Shown here one piece after another: positions 44,621 through 51,948 of a stretch of 54,305 nucleotides of DNA (its first letter is position 1; each line of letters starts with the position of its first letter). Where the stretch lies: contig DVEP01000028.1 in NCBI GenBank assembly GCA_015655975.1, forward strand, positions 1 to 54,305. The letters run 5' to 3'. The position numbers were made by a program, and so were the translations under genes. The DNA is from Eubacterium sp. GTDB taxonomy: Bacteria; Bacillota; Clostridia; Oscillospirales; Acutalibacteraceae. Below the pieces are notes generated by a model. It was not told the DNA's origin. It saw nothing but the letters and a program-made list of their open reading frames with translations, and did not search any database.

Positions 44621-44664
44621 CTCTGACTCCGTCATTTAAGGTTCGAATCCTTATACCGCTGCCA
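44621..44664 (+). pseudogene. tRNA-Gln(CTG) 3' half
   Basis: Begins with the core CTCTGACTC and contains the anticodon 3' side, a T arm identical to tRNA 40150, acceptor strand TACCGCT, discriminator G and CCA. The acceptor pairs perfectly with AGCGGTA at 39806-39812 and not with the complete tRNA's AGAGGTA, which shows it belongs to the split gene. Confidence 0.88.
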
Positions 44665-44667
44665 AAC

Positions 44668-44697
44668 AAAAAGGACAGGTTTTTGCCTGTCCTTTTT
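44668..44697 (+). terminator. Original terminator of the split tRNA-Gln
   Basis: 12-bp perfect stem AAAAAGGACAGG / CCTGTCCTTTTT with a 6-base loop and a T run, a few bases after the tRNA 3' end. Confidence 0.85.
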
Positions 44698-44781
44698 TTC
44701 TTTACAATATTCCAAACAATTCAAACATTAAATTACAATCATTAAATCTTTATAACCGCAATCATGAAAATTGATTTAGCA

Positions 44782-45003
44782 TTATGATTTTCTTTTTACC
44801 GTAAAATGTTCGCCATCTTCGGAAAAAACAATCTGCATATTCTTTGCGGCAAAAAATGCAGTGAGAAACCGTTTTAATTCTTCGGTAGGACTTTCTACCG
44901 TAAAACTTTGTCCTGCGCAACTATCACAAAAATGCACTTCTGCCGAAAATCTTTCGGCAACTTCTTTTTTTATTTCAGCAACATCGGAAAGACTTAATAT
45001 CAT
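44782..45003 (-). CDS. Small conserved hypothetical protein next to mnmA
   Basis: 73 residues, one alpha/beta domain. A Cys pair sits in HFCDSCAGQSF, followed by a helix (EELKRFLTAFFAAKN) and a beta hairpin ending FTVKRKS. It overlaps mnmA by 4 bases. Recall suggests the small 'RDAC family' of Clostridia, but this is uncertain. The Cys pair next to a thiolation enzyme hints at sulfur relay or metal binding, by context only. Confidence 0.75.
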   Translation of the reverse strand: MILSLSDVAEIKKEVAERFSAEVHFCDSCAGQSFTVESPTEELKRFLTAFFAAKNMQIVFSEDGEHFTVKRKS

Positions 45004-46082
45004 TTAGCGCGCCTCCTTTTGTACAATGTTCCGCCTCCAAGGACGGTGTCTCCGTCATATAAAACAGCTGCTTGTCCGGGTGCAATGGCCCGTTGAGGCT
45101 CGTCAAAAATTATGTGTACGGTATCTGCTCCTGTAGGAGTAACTTGTGCCCACTGTTCGACCTGACGGTAGCGTACTTTCACCTTGCATCGAAATTCACT
45201 TTGAGGTACTTCACCGCTTATCCAGTTAAAATCAGATACATCTGCCTCACAGCTGAACAAATCATCATTGCTGCCGAGAACGACACTGCCGTCTTTAGAA
45301 CGGATTTCACATACATACATAGGCTCGGTACTTGAAATGCCAAGTCCTTTTCGCTGACCTATAGTATAATGAATAATACCTTTATGTTGCCCAAGAATAT
45401 TGCCTTGTTTATCTACGAAATTGCCGGGATTTATTTTTTTACCTGTGCTCAGTTCAATAACACTTGCGTAATCACCGTCAGGTACAAAGCATATATCCTG
45501 ACTATCGGGTTTGTCGGCATTGATAAATCCGTTTTCCTCAGCACACTGCCGAACATCTGTTTTTCTCATATTCCCGAGCGGAAACATTGTGTGTGCAAGT
45601 TGCTCCTGTGTCATAGAATACAACACATAACTTTGGTCTTTCGTCTCGTCCAAAGCTTTTTTCAAAAGATACCTTTCTCCGTCATACTCAATTCTTGCGT
45701 AATGTCCCGTTACGATATAATCGCAGCCGAGAATTTTGGCTCTTTCATATAGTTTGTCAAACTTCATATAGCGGTTGCAGTCAATACACGGATTTGGGGT
45801 AATACCGTTTTCGTAACTTTCGATAAATTTTTGAACGACCGTATTACGAAAAGCAACGGTAAAATTAAAAACATAAAACGGCATGCCAAGTTTATAGGCA
45901 ACACTTCTTGCATCCTCAACATCGTCGAGAGAACAGCATGTGCGGGAACGCTCAACTCCGATATCTTCGTTTTGATACAGCTTCATCGTGCATCCAATAC
46001 AGTCAAAGCCTTTGTCTTTCATTAACTTCGCCGCAAGAGAAGAGTCAACTCCCCCGCTCATGGCAATCAGTGCCTTTTTCAT
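45000..46082 (-). CDS. mnmA: tRNA-specific 2-thiouridylase MnmA
   Basis: 360 residues. The PP-loop AMSGGVDSS is at residues 8-16, with the catalytic Cys residues in NPCIDCNRYMKFD and SQDICFVPDGDY. It makes the 2-thio group of U34 in Lys, Glu and Gln tRNAs using sulfur from a cysteine desulfurase, here encoded nearby at 47438-48628. Its start overlaps the nadA stop by one base (TAATG). Confidence 0.97.
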   Translation of the reverse strand: MKKALIAMSGGVDSSLAAKLMKDKGFDCIGCTMKLYQNEDIGVERSRTCCSLDDVEDARSVAYKLGMPFYVFNFTVAFRNTVVQKFIESYENGITPNPCIDCNRYMKFDKLYERAKILGCDYIVTGHYARIEYDGERYLLKKALDETKDQSYVLYSMTQEQLAHTMFPLGNMRKTDVRQCAEENGFINADKPDSQDICFVPDGDYASVIELSTGKKINPGNFVDKQGNILGQHKGIIHYTIGQRKGLGISSTEPMYVCEIRSKDGSVVLGSNDDLFSCEADVSDFNWISGEVPQSEFRCKVKVRYRQVEQWAQVTPTGADTVHIIFDEPQRAIAPGQAAVLYDGDTVLGGGTLYKRRRAK

Positions 46083-46996
46083 TATCCTAACCTCAGCATT
46101 TCATCTATACATTTGCGAGATGATGCAATAAGTTCATCACTCATTATGATTTCTTCTCCGCCGATGCCTTTCACGGTTTTATAAACATCCGTCAGCGTAG
46201 TTGCCGACATATTATGGCATACACAATCTTTTGAAAGAGGATAAAAACTCTTTTCGGGGCATTTGAATTGAAGATGCTCAACGATACTGTTCTCGGTGCC
46301 GATTATATATTCGCTGTTTGTACCTTTTTCTGCATATGACATTATTTCAGTCGTACTGCCGACAAAATCTGCAAGCGCAACAATACTCGGATGGCATTCG
46401 GGATGCATAAGTATCTCGGCTTTCGGGTGCTGTTGTCTTGCTCTCTCTACATCGTATTTTGTCATTCTTAAATGCGTGGGACATCCGCCTCTTACCAGTT
46501 CAATTTTCTTTTCAGGTACCTGTTTTGCCACCCAATCGCCCAAGTTACAGTCCGGTATAAATAGAATTTTATCGTTTGGAATATTGCGAATAATTTTCAC
46601 TGCAGATGAAGAAGTAACGCAAACATCACAAACAGTTTTAAGTTCTGCCGTGGTATTGATATACGCAACTATTGTATGGTCGGGCATATCCCCTTTCATC
46701 TGTGCGATTAGTTCCGTATCCATTTGGTCTGCCATAGGACAGCCAGCAATAGGATTGGCAAGGTACACTGTTTTCTGAGGAGAGAGCATCTTAACGGTTT
46801 CTGCCATAAAGCGTACACCGCACATAATAATGGTTTTATCCTGTACCTTTGCAGCTTTCTGACTGAGACCAAAGGAATCACCTATGTAATCCGCAATCTC
46901 CCATATAGCCTGTCGCTGATAAGCGTGGGCAAGGATACATATACCTTTTTCTTTTTTCAGTCGGATGATTTCATCCTGAAGTTCCCTTATTGTCAT
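46082..46996 (-). CDS. nadA: Quinolinate synthase NadA
   Basis: 304 residues. Three repeated NadA folds carry the three [4Fe-4S] ligands: Cys in IIMCGVRF, in RGGCPTHLRM and in CVCHNM. It condenses iminoaspartate with dihydroxyacetone phosphate in NAD synthesis. nadB and nadC are not in the window. ATG 46996 overlaps the stop of a 43-codon fragment upstream by 4 bases. Confidence 0.96.
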   Translation of the reverse strand: MTIRELQDEIIRLKKEKGICILAHAYQRQAIWEIADYIGDSFGLSQKAAKVQDKTIIMCGVRFMAETVKMLSPQKTVYLANPIAGCPMADQMDTELIAQMKGDMPDHTIVAYINTTAELKTVCDVCVTSSSAVKIIRNIPNDKILFIPDCNLGDWVAKQVPEKKIELVRGGCPTHLRMTKYDVERARQQHPKAEILMHPECHPSIVALADFVGSTTEIMSYAEKGTNSEYIIGTENSIVEHLQFKCPEKSFYPLSKDCVCHNMSATTLTDVYKTVKGIGGEEIIMSDELIASSRKCIDEMLRLG

Positions 46997-47124
46997 ATAT
47001 TACTCTCCTTGGCAATGACCTCAACTCTCACAGTTATGAAAAGCTTATGGTCGTATTCTAAATATCGTTTTTCATAATAGTCTTTCAGTGTAATCTTGAT
47101 TGTTTCTTCTGCAAAACGGAGCAA
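46993..47124 (-). pseudogene. Possible gene fragment upstream of nadA
   Basis: A 43-codon frame from TTG 47124 reads protein-like sequence (KITLKDYYEKRYLEYDHKLF... VEVIAKESNI) and ends in an ATGA overlap with nadA, as a true operon neighbour would. No ATG or ribosome site precedes it, and a stop lies just upstream. It is probably the 3' end of a lost gene. Family not recognised. Confidence 0.35.
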
Positions 47125-47437
47125 TGTGATTTATGTGCAAACAAATTGCCGAGCGCTTTAACAACAGTTTTGTCAGTAAGGCTCGAGCATCCGAAACAAA
47201 TTTGCACTTGATAAGTTACGCTGATATTGAACTTGAAAAAATCGGCTAAAATTTTTAAATTTCACATCTGAAATGATGTAATTTTCAATTTTATATATAG
47301 ATATATATTTATAATATCGGTCTCATTCGGCGTTGCCGACTTTACCAATTCCGTCAGTCTATTCGCTCGTGCCTACATTGTGAAGATTACGAAATTAGTT
47401 CATTCCTTTTTGAATGTATAAAGCCATATTCGTTCCC
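47125..47437. other. Gap without an intact gene
   Basis: A/T-rich. One short plus-strand frame at 47134-47250 (38 codons, ending ADIELEKIG) has no clear ribosome site. Scattered coding-like fragments suggest gene debris. Confidence 0.35.
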
Positions 47438-48628
47438 TTATTTGATTGTAAATTCTTTTTCACCGCTGACAAGTTCACTCCAAACGGGCGAAATACTGCG
47501 CAGATATTCTACAACATCTTTTACTGCCCGAATAGTGTATTCGATTTCTTCAACGGTATTCTCTTCGGACAAAGAAAGACGCAAAGAAGCCTGCGCAATA
47601 TCATTTACTCTGCCGATGGCAAGCAGTACATGGCTTGGGTCAAGAGAACCCGAAGTACAAGCTGAACCGGATGAGGCGTAAATACCTTTGTCATCAAGCA
47701 ACAAAAGCAAGGATTCACCCTCGATACCTTCAAAGCAGAAGTTTACATTGCCGGGGAGCCTCGTTTCGGCATCGCCGTTGAGAATTGAGTGCGGAACTTC
47801 TGAAAGCCCCTTGATTAACTTATTTCTCAGGTAAGTCAATCTCTCTGCGTTATCGTCTATATTCTCGCAGGATTCTTCAAGCGCCGCCGCCATTCCCATA
47901 ATGGCGGGGATATTTTCCGTTCCCGCTCGTTTGCCCCGTTCCTGAGCGCCGCCCTCAATCAAAGCAGTCAACAATATTCCTTTTTTCACATAAAGGGCGC
48001 CGATTCCCTTAGGTCCGTAAAACTTATGTGCACAAAGCGAGAGCATATCAATATTTTGCTCACGGACATTGATGTGTATATGACCGACTGCCTGCACGGC
48101 GTCTGTATGAAAAGGTATGCCTTTTTCACGGCAAATTTTACCGATTTCTTCTATAGGTTGAATTGTTCCAATCTCATTATTGGCATACATTACCGTCACC
48201 AGACAGGTATCGTCACGAATAGCGTTTTCCACTTGCTCGGGTGAAATAATACCATTTTCGTGAACATCCAAAAGAACGACCTCAAAGCCCTCACTTTCAA
48301 GTTTTTTCAGCGTATTCAAAACAGCGTGATGTTCAAAAGCCGTAGAAACAATGTGCTTTTTGCCCTTTTTCTCGCCCATTCTTGCAGCGGACAGAATAGC
48401 CTGATTGTCAGCCTCGCTTCCGCCCGATGTAAAAATGATTTCTTTTGGTGAAGCACCGATACAGTTTGCTATTTTTTGCCTTGCATAAGTCAGTGCTTTG
48501 GCTGCCGCCTGCCCTACTGAATGGATACTTGAAGGGTTACCATAAACAGTATCCATATACGGAAGTACAGCTTCTATTGCCGTTTTACTCATTTTTGTAG
48601 TTGCTGCATTATCAAGATATATGCCCAT
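47438..48628 (-). CDS. Cysteine desulfurase (NifS/IscS type)
   Basis: 396 residues from ATG 48628 (MGIYLDNAATTK), with AAGGAG 8 bases upstream; an in-frame codon at 48664 lacks a site. It is a PLP enzyme with the Schiff-base Lys in CAHKFYGPKG, SGGSEADNQA and the catalytic Cys loop SSGSACTSG. It supplies persulfide sulfur for MnmA and for the Fe-S cluster of NadA, both downstream. No IscU is seen. Confidence 0.94.
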   Translation of the reverse strand: MGIYLDNAATTKMSKTAIEAVLPYMDTVYGNPSSIHSVGQAAAKALTYARQKIANCIGASPKEIIFTSGGSEADNQAILSAARMGEKKGKKHIVSTAFEHHAVLNTLKKLESEGFEVVLLDVHENGIISPEQVENAIRDDTCLVTVMYANNEIGTIQPIEEIGKICREKGIPFHTDAVQAVGHIHINVREQNIDMLSLCAHKFYGPKGIGALYVKKGILLTALIEGGAQERGKRAGTENIPAIMGMAAALEESCENIDDNAERLTYLRNKLIKGLSEVPHSILNGDAETRLPGNVNFCFEGIEGESLLLLLDDKGIYASSGSACTSGSLDPSHVLLAIGRVNDIAQASLRLSLSEENTVEEIEYTIRAVKDVVEYLRSISPVWSELVSGEKEFTIK

Positions 48629-48829
48629 AATAATCTCCTTATTAACTGCATCCGTAACACTCATTGCAAAACTTTTTTGAAAATTAAATCATCTAAAATA
48701 GATGTAGTGTAAAACTACTGCCATTTCTAAAAATCAGTCGTGTTACCGTATTTCAGCCAATGAATGTATAATATTTTTAGCCTCTGTTTAAGATATTGGA
48801 CTTTATCTCAATACTGCAGCCTTGAGTAA

Positions 48830-49762
48830 TTAGTCTTCAAACAACGGTGTTGACAAGTATCTGTCTCCTGTGTCCGGCAAAAGTGCAACAATAGTTTTTC
48901 CTTCATTTTCAGGGCGTTTTGCAAGACTGATAGCGGCAAAAACAGCAGCGCCGGAGGATATACCTACGAGAACGCCCTCGCTTTTACCTATCAGTTTTCC
49001 TGTCGCAAATGCGTCCTCATTGGATACGGTAATGATTTCGTCAAAAACAGTCGTATCCAAAATATCCGGAACAAATCCTGCTCCGATACCCTGAATCTTA
49101 TGGGGACCTGCTACACCTGTGGACAGCACTGCGGAAGAAGCAGGTTCAACAGCGACTATTTTGACAGAAGGAATTTTAGATTTCAAATATTCGCCGACAC
49201 CCGTTACTGTACCGCCTGTTCCGACTCCGGCAACGAATATATCCACCTTTCCATCAGTATCATCGTAGATTTCAGGGCCCGTATTTTCTCTGTGTGCCTT
49301 GGGGTTGGAAGGGTTTACAAACTGACCGGGAATAAAACTGTTTGGGATTTGCGCAGCCAATTCTTCAGCCTTTGCAATAGCACCTTTCATACCCTTTGCG
49401 CCCTCGGTTAAAACAAGTTCGGCACCGTAGGCTTTCATAAGTTGTCGCCGTTCCACCGACATTGTTTCAGGCATAACGATAATAATTCTGTAACCGCGTG
49501 CCGCAGCCACAGCCGCAAGACCGATACCTGTGTTACCGGAGGTTGGTTCGATAATGACCGAACCCGATTTAAGCTTGCCTTCGGCTTCAGCATCGTCAAT
49601 CATTTTCTTTGCGATACGGTCTTTCACAGAACCGGAGGGATTAAAGTATTCCAGTTTAGCAACAATCTTTGCCTTAAGGTCAAGAGCCTTTTCGATGTGT
49701 GTTAACTCCAAAAGAGGCGTTTTTCCGATTAGTTGATCGGCAGATGTATAAATGTTAGCCAT
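48830..49762 (-). CDS. cysK: Cysteine synthase A (O-acetylserine sulfhydrylase)
   Basis: 310 residues. It is a fold-type II PLP enzyme with the PLP Lys in PSGSVKDRIA, the substrate loop EPTSGNTGIGLA, the phosphate-binding GTGGTVTGVG and a C-terminal PDTGDRYLSTPLF. It makes cysteine from O-acetylserine and sulfide. It lies 3 bases after metY and is covered by the same leader. Confidence 0.97.
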   Translation of the reverse strand: MANIYTSADQLIGKTPLLELTHIEKALDLKAKIVAKLEYFNPSGSVKDRIAKKMIDDAEAEGKLKSGSVIIEPTSGNTGIGLAAVAAARGYRIIIVMPETMSVERRQLMKAYGAELVLTEGAKGMKGAIAKAEELAAQIPNSFIPGQFVNPSNPKAHRENTGPEIYDDTDGKVDIFVAGVGTGGTVTGVGEYLKSKIPSVKIVAVEPASSAVLSTGVAGPHKIQGIGAGFVPDILDTTVFDEIITVSNEDAFATGKLIGKSEGVLVGISSGAAVFAAISLAKRPENEGKTIVALLPDTGDRYLSTPLFED

Positions 49763-49765
49763 AGT

Positions 49766-51055
49766 TCAATCCTCCTTTACTGCGTCAAAGCCACGTTGCA
49801 GGTCGGCAATAATGTCATCAATATGTTCAGTTCCGATAGAAAGACGAATGGAGTTGGGTTTAATGCCCTGGTCAGCTAGTTCTTGTTCGGAAAGTTGACT
49901 GTGGGTGGTAGTTGCCGGATGAATGATAAGACTTTTCACATCGGCAACATTTGCAAGCAAAGAGAATATTTTAAGGCTGTCAATAAACTTGTGCGCATTT
50001 TCAACTCCGCCTTTTATTTCAAAAGTAAATATAGAAGCACCGCCGTTTGGAAAGTATTTCCGATACAGTTCATTGTCAGGATGATTGGCAAGAGAGGGAT
50101 GATTGACCTTTTCCACCTGTGGGTGATTTGCAAGGTATTCCACAACTTTTTTTGTATTCTCTGCATGACGCTCCAAGCGAAGTGACAGAGTTTCAATACC
50201 TTGTAACAACAGGAATGCGGCGAACGGAGAAAGTGTTGCGCCCGTATCACGAAGCAGTACGGCACGAATATATGTAACAAATGCCGCAGGACCGACCGCC
50301 TCTACAAAGGATACACCATGATAGCTGGGGTTTGGATTAGCGATTGCAGGGTACTTGCCGCTGACCGTCCAGTCAAATTTACCCGAGTCAACTATGATAC
50401 CGCCAAGCGTTGTACCGTGACCACCCAAAAACTTAGTTGCGGAATGAACTACAATATCAGCGCCATGCTCGATAGGGCGTATAAGATACGGAGTGCCAAA
50501 TGTGTTATCTACTACCAGCGGTAAACCGTATTTGTGCGCCAATTCGGCCAACGCGTCAATATCAGGAATGTCGCTGTTTGGGTTACCGAGTGTTTCAATA
50601 TAAATTGCTCTTGTGTTATCCTGTATAGCCGCCTCGACCTCTGCGAAATCGTGAATATTCACAAATGTTGCTGTGATACCAAAATTTGGAAGAGTATGTG
50701 CCAACAGATTGTAACTGCCACCGTAAATGGTCTTTTGGACTACAAAATGACCTCCGTTCTGACCGAGAGCTTCAAGTGTGTATGTAATTGCCGCAGCACC
50801 TGAGGCAAGAGCCAAAGAAGCTACACCTCCCTCAAGAGCCGCTACTCGCTGTTCGAGAACATCCTGCGTAGAATTGGTAAGTCTGCCATAGATATTTCCT
50901 GAATCGGCAAGTCCGAAACGAGCTGCCGCATGAGCGGAGTTTTTAAACACATAAGAAGTGGTTGCATAGATTGGGACTGCACGGGCATCAGTAGCAGAAT
51001 CAGGATTTTCCTGACCTACATGAAGTTGTAATGTTTCAAATTTATAGTTAGACAT
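49766..51055 (-). CDS. metY: O-acetylhomoserine sulfhydrylase (MetY type)
   Basis: 429 residues. It is a Cys/Met-metabolism PLP enzyme with the PLP Lys in VVHSATKFLGGHGTTLGG, the phosphate-binding SGAAAITYTLEALG, and the family length typical of MetY rather than MetB. It makes homocysteine from O-acetylhomoserine and sulfide. GAAAGG precedes ATG 51055. It is first in the metY-cysK operon, behind two Cys-rich leader frames. Confidence 0.95.
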   Translation of the reverse strand: MSNYKFETLQLHVGQENPDSATDARAVPIYATTSYVFKNSAHAAARFGLADSGNIYGRLTNSTQDVLEQRVAALEGGVASLALASGAAAITYTLEALGQNGGHFVVQKTIYGGSYNLLAHTLPNFGITATFVNIHDFAEVEAAIQDNTRAIYIETLGNPNSDIPDIDALAELAHKYGLPLVVDNTFGTPYLIRPIEHGADIVVHSATKFLGGHGTTLGGIIVDSGKFDWTVSGKYPAIANPNPSYHGVSFVEAVGPAAFVTYIRAVLLRDTGATLSPFAAFLLLQGIETLSLRLERHAENTKKVVEYLANHPQVEKVNHPSLANHPDNELYRKYFPNGGASIFTFEIKGGVENAHKFIDSLKIFSLLANVADVKSLIIHPATTTHSQLSEQELADQGIKPNSIRLSIGTEHIDDIIADLQRGFDAVKED

Positions 51056-51120
51056 GATAATTATTTCCTTTCGCTATTGAATATTTAATGTATATGATTG
51101 ATAGTTGATTTTCACTTTCT

Positions 51121-51183
51121 TCATCTACACATTCGTCCCGAACAGAGATTTGCTCTTATCAATTTCTCAAAAAAATTTTTCAT
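51121..51183 (-). CDS. Second Cys-containing leader peptide upstream of metY
   Basis: A 20-codon frame from ATG 51183 begins MKNFFEKLIR and ends LCSGRMCR, with two Cys codons near the stop. The site AAGGTAGG lies upstream. It sits between the attenuator hairpin and metY. The position and composition fit a regulatory leader. It is short, so chance cannot be excluded without comparison. Confidence 0.5.
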   Translation of the reverse strand: MKNFFEKLIRANLCSGRMCR

Positions 51184-51190
51184 ACTTTAT

Positions 51191-51200
51191 TACCTACCTT
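51191..51200. repeat. TACCTACCTT box, copy 1
   Basis: Identical 10-mer to 51464-51473. On the minus strand this copy also forms the presumed ribosome site of the 20-codon leader. Confidence 0.45.
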
Positions 51201-51208
51201 AATAAATA

Positions 51209-51239
51209 AATCGGGAGACTGTGTTAAAGTCTCCCGATT
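51209..51239 (-). terminator. Attenuator-type terminator in the metY leader
   Basis: 12-bp perfect stem AATCGGGAGACT / AGTCTCCCGATT, 7-base loop, followed on the minus strand by a T-rich run. It lies 27 bases after the stop of the 44-codon leader and before metY. Its 5' arm AATCGGGAG can also pair with CTCCCTATT inside the leader frame (51301-51293), giving a possible antiterminator. Confidence 0.75.
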
Positions 51240-51265
51240 GTAATCAATTGTTATTCCTCAAAGGT

Positions 51266-51400
51266 TCAATCGACACAAGAGTTTACTCTTGAAATAGGGA
51301 GCACATCGGAAAAACAAGCGCAACAAATCATGTACATGTTGCAAATCGACATGCACATTTTTACTCTATTGTTAATGATATTATCAATACGCTTTTTCAT
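51266..51400 (-). CDS. Cysteine-rich leader peptide of the metY-cysK operon
   Basis: 44 codons from ATG 51400, with AAGGAG 9 bases upstream. It opens MKKRIDNI; residues 15-20 read MCMSIC and residues 25-30 read ICCACF, with a last Cys at 42. There are six Cys and four Met after the start. It sits 43 bases downstream of a strong promoter's expected start and just before an intrinsic terminator. Ribosome stalling at the Cys run under Cys-tRNA shortage would free the antiterminator segment. The composition and placement are visible; the mechanism is inferred. Confidence 0.72.
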   Translation of the reverse strand: MKKRIDNIINNRVKMCMSICNMYMICCACFSDVLPISRVNSCVD

Positions 51401-51449
51401 AACCTCATTCTCCTTATCTCGTGAATTGCCTACCATTTAGGTTGGTATA

Positions 51450-51478
51450 AGTATATCATATACTACCTACCTTGTCAA
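51450..51478 (-). promoter_or_regulatory. Promoter and palindrome of the metY leader
   Basis: On the minus strand there is TTGACA (51478-51473), a 17-base spacer and TATACT (51455-51450). A 15-base palindrome AGTATAT-N-ATATACT (51450-51464) covers the -10 and spacer. TACCTACCTT (51464-51473) abuts it. A repressor binding here would block the polymerase; an Rrf2/CymR-type regulator is a guess. Confidence 0.65.
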
Positions 51479-51480
51479 TA

Positions 51481-51881
51481 GGTGAATGACAACTTTTTTG
51501 ATTTTTTGCCCGAAGCCATACATACAAGTTTTTGTGCGATAGAAAAACTTTCAGACTTTATTACTATTTTCATCATATTTCAGAAGTTTAGAACGGTCAA
51601 AAATTCAAACTGCCTTATTATTTGAATTGTAAAGTTTACTTAAATGACTGTTTCTCGTACTGCTGACAAAAGAAACAGATACATTTATGCGTGTCTGTTT
51701 TTTCTTTATCGTCTGAAAGTTTTTATGTTGTTCACAATTTCATATATACGGTTTCAAACAATTTCTATTTGTTTATTTTACATAATTTTAACTGTCTATT
51801 TTTAGTGAAAATGCAAAATGTCATCTGAATTTTGATTGAATTTCTAAATTTTATAGTTGTATTTCACAATAAAACATATTC
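51481..51881. other. Intergenic region between the metY leader and the GPH symporter
   Basis: About 470 bases lie between the leader promoter and ATG 51949. No convincing gene is present. A terminator-like hairpin is at 51673-51700, and a promoter for the symporter is at 51882-51910. Confidence 0.5.
51673..51700 (+). terminator. Terminator-like hairpin
   Basis: 10-bp stem with one wobble, AAACAGATAC / GTGTCTGTTT, 8-base loop, then TTTCTTT. No gene precedes it on the plus strand, so it may insulate the symporter. Confidence 0.5.
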
Positions 51882-51910
51882 TTGATATGTTATTATTGTT
51901 ATGTTACTAT
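51882..51910 (+). promoter_or_regulatory. Promoter of the second GPH symporter
   Basis: TTGATA at 51882-51887, a 17-base spacer and TACTAT at 51905-51910. AAGGAGGAG follows before ATG 51949. Confidence 0.65.
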
Positions 51911-51948
51911 AAATTTATCGGTTTATCAAAATTTAAGGAGGAGTATTA

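Larger units (their letters stand above)
39836..44629 (+). mobile_element. Integrase-less genomic insert splitting tRNA-Gln, carrying a complete replacement tRNA
   Basis: The insert is bounded by the 9-base core CTCTGACTC at 39836-39844 and 44621-44629, exactly the anticodon loop region of a tRNA-Gln whose halves lie outside it. A third core lies in the complete tRNA at 40180. Both junctions carry related GAGAGA-rich repeats that resemble recombinase arm sites. Contents are tRNA-Gln(CTG), the 49-residue peptide, an unknown 361-residue protein, a lipoprotein, a Mor-like regulator and gene debris. No recombinase is encoded, so it is non-autonomous or decayed. Confidence 0.72.

Noticed and set aside
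39806..44664. CRISPR array or group I/II intron interrupting the tRNA
   Set aside because: There are no regularly spaced identical repeats, no intron-encoded reverse transcriptase or endonuclease, and the insert contains several protein genes in both simple operon form and debris.
47134..47250. 38-codon plus-strand frame in the gap before the cysteine desulfurase gene
   Set aside because: Protein-like in composition but lacks a convincing ribosome site, and competing fragments lie on the other strand.
51056..51430. T-box or SAM riboswitch ahead of metY
   Set aside because: No T-box consensus or SAM aptamer core was seen; Cys-rich frames and a terminator explain the region better.
51643..51806. 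Plus-strand frame ahead of the second GPH symporter, beginning MTVSRTADK
   Set aside because: It runs through a terminator hairpin, is A/T-driven in composition and has no ribosome site.
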